Source: Acridotheres tristis (lineage: Eukaryota > Chordata > Aves > Passeriformes > Sturnidae). Taken from it: a DNA stretch of 64,000 nucleotides. The position numbers and the translations under genes are program-made. Below the pieces are notes generated by a model, which worked only from the letters and a program-made list of their open reading frames with translations, made no database searches and was not told the origin of the DNA. Position 1 is the stretch's first letter, and each line of letters starts with the position of its first letter. Positions 57,296-64,000 of this stretch are shown piece by piece. Where the stretch lies: NCBI GenBank assembly GCA_037013685.1, contig CM072884.1:112994785-113058784 (forward strand), given 5' to 3'.

Positions 57296-57555
57296 CTGCT
57301 GGGATCACAATTCTTTCCCCTACACTGGTGGCTGGATCCTCCAATGGTTGTTTTTTTCCCCCCAATGTTTCCCTGCCTGGTCTTTGAACTCTCCAAGGTA
57401 TCATCCCTGCCTTTAGAGAGCAGAAGCTTTGAGATTTGGAATTAAATCCCATGTAAAAGGTGGCAGATCCAACAACAACCACGAGCAGCTGGGCCTGGAG
57501 ACATCACCCAGCTGAAGGCTCAGCCCTTCTGCTCCATCCCATCTGTGTCAAACAC
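57296..57555. other. Single-copy DNA
   Basis: No feature is recognised. Confidence 0.3.
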
Positions 57556-57805
57556 AAACTTCCAGTCTCAAACAGAATCTTGGAATTATTTCCCTAACAC
57601 TGTCTGAAATTTGAGTCATTACAACCATAAATATTAATTTTATCAGCAAAGAAATTCCCCTCTTTACATTTTTGAGATCAGACACACTCAGGATATTCTT
57701 AATTCCTGTGTAGATGAATCCTTTAAGAGATTCCAGGTTGGAAACCAGAACATTTTCACCATGAAGTGATTCCTTAAAAAACGTGGATTCCTCCATAAAT
57801 GGAGC
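57556..57805 (+). repeat. Long inverted duplication, left arm
   Basis: It pairs with the reverse complement of 58280-58538. Shared blocks include agaatcttggaattatttcc, 'ctgaaatttgagt', 'ctctttacatttttgag', 'caggatattcttaattcctg' and 'aagagattccaggttg'. By eye, identity is roughly 80 percent with a few indels. Confidence 0.9.
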
Positions 57806-58279
57806 TCCACATCCATCTGTAAGCTCAGCTCATGCACAATCCAACTGGCTGGGAAGGTGGAAGAACTTGAGGCTCAAATGAGAGGGTTTTTCTGCATGGA
57901 GTCACCATGGGATCCTCTAGGAAAGAAAATATCAGTGAGAAAATTTTAACATAAAATATTTGTGTCTGAAGCCAAAAATTTAGGCAAGAATTCCCTAATT
58001 TTCTTCATTAAGAATTGTTTTCTAGTAACTGAGTGACTCTTTTGTCATATTAATAAAAAGATTACTCTGTATAAGTCCAAACTCTGAATATTTTGGAGAT
58101 TTTTGGACATATTTTTATGATAATATTTTTACAGGGTGAAAATACTGGCTTTAAGTTCCTGAAGTGTTCCTGGCAGAATCTGACACTTCTCCATTTCCTT
58201 GTTTAATGAGATAGAGATGGGCAGGCATTAAAAATCTTCCAGAGATTTGGAATAAAATTCATTCCATACAAAAGCTGAT
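57806..58279. other. Spacer of the inverted duplication
   Basis: A ~470-bp AT-rich spacer. No gene. Confidence 0.35.
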
Positions 58280-58538
58280 GGCTGGAAATCCACGGAATTT
58301 TTTGAGAGGGGGAAAAAAAGGCTGAGACTTTGTGGTGAAAATTTTCTGTTTTTCAACCTGGAATCTCTTACAGGGTTATTCTACACAGGAATTAAGAATA
58401 TCCTGATTGTGTCTACTCAAAAATGTAAAGAGGGATTTTTTATGGCGATAAAATAAATGTTTATGGTCACAATTACTCAAATTTCAGGCCATGTTATGGA
58501 AATAATTCCAAGATTCTATTTCAGACTGAAAATTCATG
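58280..58538 (-). repeat. Long inverted duplication, right arm
   Basis: Reverse-complement partner of the left arm, running from 'gctggaaatccacgg' to 'tctatttcagactgaaaatt'. It could be a second, oppositely oriented copy of an unrecognised dispersed repeat, or a true inverted duplication. Confidence 0.88.
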
Positions 58539-61500
58539 TTGGACAAAGATGGATTTAAAATTCTTGATGGTCAGTCTGGGAATATTTGAGACTGTGGAAG
58601 ACAATTGTGGACGTTGTCACCTTAAGTTTGGAGAGGCAATGAGCACTTTGTGGCACCAAAATCTCACCTTGACAGTAAAACCACAGGCAAAGAAAAAGAA
58701 GAAGAAGGAAAGGAAGATTTTTTTTTGTGAAAAAGTTTTGCTGTGAGGGGATATCAGAAGATTGCAAATGAGCTAAATTAATCAGGCTGCTTTCCTAGTG
58801 AAATAAGTTGGATTAAAAAAAAAAAAGTGGCAGAACTCAGCAAGGCAAAAATATTTTGGTACCAGGTAAAGACTCAGGTGGAGAGGGAAATAATGAAGGG
58901 CTTGGTTTAGCCTCAGTCAGCCCAGAAAGGTCAAATTTAAAATTATTGGTTAATTTATTAATTCAATCCTGTATGATGCTTATGAAATTCAGCCTTTCAG
59001 TGCCTTTCTTAGCATGAAAACCATGAGCTACATTTACGTTGTTTTTTTTTTAATATTTCTGTGCGTTTCTGAGTTTCTAAAGGACATCCTAGGCAGGATT
59101 CCCTTCAGTGTCCCACGGGAAGAATTTTTGGGATGTTTTTTATCACTGTGCCCGTTCCATGGAGCAATTTTGGGGCAAATTTCCCTCTCCATCTCCAAAC
59201 ATAAATCCCAAACTCTGTTTCAACGGTAATTCCCTTGATTTTATTTTTTTTTTTTTTGGTTTAACCATGGAAATCCTCATTATACCCCTATCACTTCTTC
59301 CACGAGGAGAAAAGAACGATGTGAAATGTGAGTGGGTGGAAAGATGGATGTTTTTATGCCAACATATTTCCCGAGAAATGGATGGAAAAAGCTTCCCAGG
59401 GAGGATAAATGACCCAATTAGCAAACATAATGCAGGGGGACACTTCCCCAGATTGCAGCTGCTGTAATCTGACGGGAAATTCTCCATCTCCAAACAGGGA
59501 CATGATGGAGCTCGCATTATTCTGCCATCAGAGGAGCTGAAAAATGGAATTGTCCGTGCCCAAAATATTCAGAGGATCTCGCAGGCAGCCCGTGCTGAAT
59601 TTCGGATCAATAGGGTTGAATATTTCACCAGCAATCAGACATTTGAAAATCAATGCTGTCAGGGTTGGTAATGCTCTGCTAGAGGAGACTGAAGGCAGCC
59701 AGGGATGGGCTAAAAGCTGCTCCACAACTTTTGTCTGCTTGTGCAAAAAAAAATGAAAAATATTTGACACGGTGATTTAGAAATTCAGAGTTTTGATTTT
59801 CTAACCAGAGGAGCAAAGAGAGACATTGCAAAACACACCCAAAAAAGCACAGTTAATGAAATATTTAAAGTTAATGAGATATTTGAGGTGTGGAGACTTC
59901 TCTGGAAAGGGATGTTGAGCTCCATATTGACATTTAGTGGAGAAAAAAAAAACTTCTTACACGTGTTCAAATCTTGTTCTAGGTGTTCAAAACTTGCTAA
60001 AGGTGTTGAAAACTTGATGTCCTGACCCAGTTTTCTTCCCTGTGAGGGTGGTGAGGCCCTGGCTCAGGTTGCCCAGGGCAGCTGAGTCTGTCTCATCCCT
60101 AGAATTGTCCAAGGTTGTTTTTTTCCTTGATTTTTTCTTCATTTCCTGAGCTTGGTTCTCTCAATTTCCTTCTCAGCTTCAACCCTTCTGTTTAGCCTGG
60201 TCCATTATTCTGGTCTGCCAGAGAACAGAGAGCTTAAATATCTTAATATCAATGGAGTTCTTTCCTACTGGGAAAAGCCATTTTTAATATGTGTCCGTTC
60301 ATAATATGATCTGTTCGAATCCCTGCAGAAAAACGGGGTGGTCTTGATGATTTTGGACCTTGTTGCACTGAAGTTTCTGCTTGCAGAAGGGTAGGAAAAG
60401 AAAATCAGCCTTTGTTTGCATCTAGATTGACTTAGTCTTGAGTTTAAACTACAGAGCACAGTCCATGGAATGATGGAGAGCTGCAGGATTAAGGGAAATA
60501 AAGGGATGAAGGCAAATAAATTAAAGGTTATGCCAAGGAAATTGTGCCTTGCACCTCACCTGAGCTGGGAATTTTATTGGCTCTGGTGTTTGAGCCTCAT
60601 TTCCTCATGGGAAGAGAAGAGAAAACTAAAATGAGGAATTGTGCTGGTTCCTGGCACCTGCAATAGGATTATCCACACCCCAAAACGATGACTCTGCTTG
60701 CTGGAATGATCTTTAATTTTATTCCAGGTGATTCCCATCAGGGAATCAGGGTTAGGATGGGGAGGGGGATCCTTCTGCCTCCCAGGAAAGATGAGGATGG
60801 GCCTCTCCTCCCTTGGATTTTGTGATCCCAAAAATCCTCCCCAACATCCCTCCCAGCACTGCCCTCCCCCAATGGTCTAAAGTGTCTTTAGAATGACACT
60901 CTGACTATTTTTGGGACTCAGATCAACAAAATCAACAAAAAAAAAGCACAAAAATGATGGTATCAGGGCATTTTAGGGGTTCACAGAATCCTGGTGATGG
61001 CACCTGCCAGGCTTGGACAGGGAAAGGTCCCAAGGATTGAATCCTGCTGGGAATTGCTTTGTTTGGAACAACGAGCTCAGTCCAGAGCGTGGCTATTAAA
61101 GCATCACCTGATGTGGGTGTGCCATAAAAAACCACCAATAATCAGCATTTCCAGGGCAGAATTCCTTCAAACTCTTCCTTTAATCCCCTTGGATCAGCCA
61201 GAGGAGGAATTTGCCTGGAGGAGCAGAGGCAGAACAGGAAGGACAGTGGAGATTAGAAGTCCCAAACGAAAAAAAAGATTTTTCCAGCAATATTCCAGCT
61301 CTCTCCTGGTTCTGTTTCAAAGACATATCAAGATCTCTTCCCTTGTGTCTTTTCTAATTGATAGTTTCCTAATTATTTCCAGAATTTTTGCTGCCTGTCC
61401 TTATTAATTTCCATGTTTATCCGGTTCCCTAAAATTCATCTTAGCCTTGTAACCTCTCAGCAGCCCAAACATTCTTCTTCTCTCCAAGTTCATTATCCCC

Positions 61501-62770
61501 ACTCTATAATTAAATTCTTATGGCTCTTTTATGATCTTGATCTGCTTTTGTTACCTAATAACTTCTCCTACAGCACCTGAAGCAAATGTTTTACTGAAAC
61601 ATGAACAGGTCCCGTGACTTAAAATGGAATAAATCAGTCAGCACATCATGGGAGAGGGATTGGATCAGCCTGGAACGATTCCCTTGTCCAATGCCATGTT
61701 GGTGTTGAACATTTACAATTTTCTTTCAAGACCTTTAATTATTATTTCCTTCCAAATTTGTCTAAAAGCTCTGCATATGATTAAGTCAGGCTAATGAGCA
61801 CAGAGATACCTGAGTCAGAAAGGGAGGAATCCCTTAAGTGATGCATTTATTATTCTCTGAGGATTTGCTTTAATCCCTGATTTGATAAATTTATTAAAAA
61901 TCCTCCCTAACCATGTCCAGCTGCCTGCAATTCCCTCTCCTCTTTGGAATTCTGGGCTGGACCTTGCACTGTCTCCTGCTGGAGGATCTGAAGACTTTTT
62001 TTATTTCCTTTTCATCTCTCACAGTGACCATTTCTTTTCATTTTCGCTGGCTATCCTCATTTTCCACTTTTCTGTATTAACTCATCCTCAGTGAACGTGG
62101 GGCAAATTATTATTTTTATTATATTTATTATGATTATTATTATTAATGCTTTTAACATTTCATTTTTTTATTTATTTTGTCGAACCTGCATTGCATGAAA
62201 TCCTTAATCCCCTCTCAACTTTTGAGTTGCTCCTGCTTTTCTCCTCCCCACCCTGCACTCTTTTATTTAGAAGACTGAAGAAAGTTTTGTGGTTTTCTTT
62301 TTCTTCACAAAATTTAGCTAAACTTGGATTTTTAGTAGCTGTGCTCCCTGAATTCTGGGATGGAGCTGTCTGGGCTTCTGTCTGGTTTTTCCTTCCCTTC
62401 CTGCCTGTGTCAAACTCTTTATTCCCATTTTTTTTTTTTGTGCAATCCCAGTTCTCCCAGAGAGGAGGGTGGTTGGATTCCTCTTTCTTTCTCTTCCTTG
62501 GATTTCTCTTTCTTTTCTCTTAATGAGAAAAGAAATCATTAATTAGATGACGTTAATTCATGTCACAGAACCATGGAGTGGTTTGGGCTGGAAATTGGTA
62601 GGAATTAATGGTAATTATACTAATCTTTTCATTAAGATCCTCTGATCTTCTGTGATTCTATGAAGATCCAAATTTTGGTATTTTTTTGTTTTGAGAAAAA
62701 AAAAAGAAAAATTCTGCCTGAATGCAAATCATCTCCAGCAGCTCCAGATCTGGTAAAATTGCTGTTACCA
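58539..62770. other. Single-copy DNA, no gene seen
   Basis: Apart from the small CR1 piece listed next, no repeat family is recognised. A tip-like 'cacagaaccatggagtggtttgggctgg' at 62566-62593 and a 'tgtgattctatga' at 62650 may be a scrambled CR1 remnant. 61430-61660 and 61730-61870 are AT-rich and non-repetitive (conserved-element-like). T-runs near 59040 and 59246. Confidence 0.35.
60040..60125 (+). mobile_element. CR1 LINE internal fragment
   Basis: 'gtggtgaggccctggctcagg', 'ttgcccagggcagctg' and 'ctagaattgtccaagg' are diverged sense-strand CR1 3' region. Both ends are missing. Confidence 0.6.
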
Positions 62771-62882
62771 AGGTCAAGGAATTCAAGGAAATAAAGGAAA
62801 TAAAGGAAAGCAAGGAAATCAAGGAAATCAAGGATTTCGAGGAATTCAAGGAAATCAAGAAATTCAAGGAAGTCAAGGAAGA
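62771..62882. repeat. 9-bp tandem repeat (aaggaaatc-like), ~12 units
   Basis: Degenerate units of aaggaaatc and aaggaattc. The 9-bp period keeps frame and gives a KEIKEFKEI-like, coiled-coil-looking peptide, but there is no gene context. Confidence 0.9.
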
Positions 62883-63299
62883 GCTTGCTGGGTACAGAAA
62901 AGCTGGGACTGGGGAAGGGAGGAATAATTCAATACAACATTGCTGAATCTAAAAAAAAAAACCCCAACCTTTCCTCAAAAATCAGCTGCTCCCAAAAGGA
63001 GCTCTATGGTCAAAAACTTGCTCAGGAGATTTCATCCACAAGCCTCTAAATACCACAAACCCCTTATTTTTTCAAATTAAAAATGAAGAATAAATACGTT
63101 TTATTTCTTTTTAAATCACTGATACTGCAGCAGAGGCAGCAAGAGCCAGGAGAGGGTGGATTCTCCTCAAGGGATTTCCTTTGAGGGCAGAACCCCAGGA
63201 GAACAAATCCTATAACAAGGCACGACAGTGAGGGGAAGGGATTTTGTCCAGCTCATCCTTTTCCCTGGCTTGATAAAGCCTGACATGGTTAGACCCAGC
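62883..63299. other. Single-copy DNA
   Basis: An A-run lies at 62951-62961. No gene. Confidence 0.3.
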
Positions 63300-64000
63300 T
63301 TGGGTGGCTTCTCCAAACAGGTGAAGTCTGGGGTTAAAATATTTTGAATTTTTTTCTTGCTGTGTTGTCCAGACTCTCCAGGCTTCACATCCATGGCCTT
63401 CTACAAACAGGTGAAGTCTGGGGTCAAAATATTTTGTATTTTTTTTGCTTGCTGTGTTGTCCAGACTCTCCAGCCCTCATATCCATCAGCTTCTACAAAC
63501 AGGTGAAGTCTGGGGTTAAAATATTTTGACTTTTTTTTGCTTGCTGTGTTGTCCAAACTCTCCAGGCTTCACATCCACGGCCTTCTACAAACAGATGAAG
63601 TCTGGGGTCAAAATATTTTGTATTTTTTTTGCTTGCTGTGTTGTCCAGACTCTCCAGCCCTCATATCCATCAGCTTCTCCAAACAGGTGAAGTCTGGGGT
63701 TAAAATCTTTTGAATTTTTTTCTTGCTGTGTTGTCCAGACTCTCCAGGCTTCACATCCATGGCCTTCTACAAACAAGTGAAGTCTGGGGTAAAAATATTT
63801 TGAATTTTTTTTGCTTGCTGCATTGTCCAAACTCTCCAGCCCTAATGTCCATGGGCTTCTCCAAACAGGTGAAGCCTGGAATTAAAATATTCTGAATTTT
63901 TTTTGCTTGCTGTGTTGTCCAGACTCTCCAGCCCTCATATCCATCAGCTTCTACAAACAGGTGAAGTCTGGGGTTAAAATATTTTGAATTTTCTTTGCTT
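63300..64000. repeat. ~91-bp tandem array with dimeric order, open at the window end
   Basis: The landmark aggtgaagtctgggg (one copy agatgaag, one aagtgaag) recurs at about 63319, 63409, 63501, 63593, 63685, 63775, 63867 and 63959. Two unit types alternate: one with 'aggcttcacatccatgg' and one with 'agccctcatatccatcag', so the higher-order period is about 183 bp. The order is A-B-A-B-A-B'-B. The array continues past the window edge. Shared open frames of about 61 residues follow from the repeat and are not called genes. Confidence 0.94.

Noticed and set aside
62722..62946. Lysine/glutamate-rich coiled-coil-like peptide
   Set aside because: Produced by a 9-bp tandem repeat; no gene context.

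Overview
The window looks like gene-poor nuclear DNA from a bird, most likely a songbird. The main reason is about twenty copies or fragments of CR1 (chicken repeat 1) LINE 3' ends. They are recognised by the run catggaatggtttgggttgg followed by a 'gggaccttaaa...ccacccctgccatggcagggacacctcccactgtccca' stretch, in both orientations. Solo-LTR-like endogenous retrovirus remnants, simple repeats and AT-rich single-copy DNA support the same reading. I found no convincing protein-coding exon, tRNA, rRNA or CRISPR array. The long open frames are by-products of tandem repeats whose units contain no stop codon.

Layout. 1-5.3 kb: a CR1 3' end cut by the window edge, single-copy DNA, and a 570-bp CTTT/CCTT tract. 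5.3-10.7 kb: several CR1 copies, one with a 20-unit 22-bp minisatellite. 11.1-12.6 kb: a ~295-bp tandem array. 13.0-14.5 kb: an LTR interrupted by a second LTR and a GGAA/GAAA microsatellite. 16.8-18.5 kb: A/C-rich DNA and a nested inverted repeat. 18.5-20.9 kb: two CR1 copies with 11 and 1 minisatellite units. 23.6-26.4 kb: a TTTTA tract, then a CR1 with a ~1.07-kb octamer array at its 3' tip and an LTR inside it. 26.4-31.3 kb: AT-rich, mostly single-copy DNA. 31.3-33.5 kb: a 17-bp repeat, a ~200-bp higher-order array and an LTR. 34-43 kb: scattered CR1 and single-copy DNA. 43.1-49.1 kb: a 139-bp array with a G-rich insert, a direct duplication, a G-depleted insertion inside CR1, and another LTR. 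51.1-52.2 kb: a 275-bp array. 53.9-54.5 kb: a foldback minisatellite. 54.7-57.3 kb: a CR1 carrying both a GGGATT array and a 15-unit minisatellite, then an LTR with a perfect 6-bp target duplication. 57.5-58.6 kb: a long inverted duplication. 62.8-64 kb: a 9-bp repeat and a ~91-bp dimeric array that runs off the window.

The most interesting theme is that CR1 appears to act as a nursery for tandem repeats. Four different arrays (22-bp, 8-bp, GGGATT and 14-bp) each sit exactly where the CR1 sequence already holds a short seed. The window shows unexpanded, slightly expanded and hugely expanded forms of the same seed side by side. Family names rest on recognition by eye, without database comparison.
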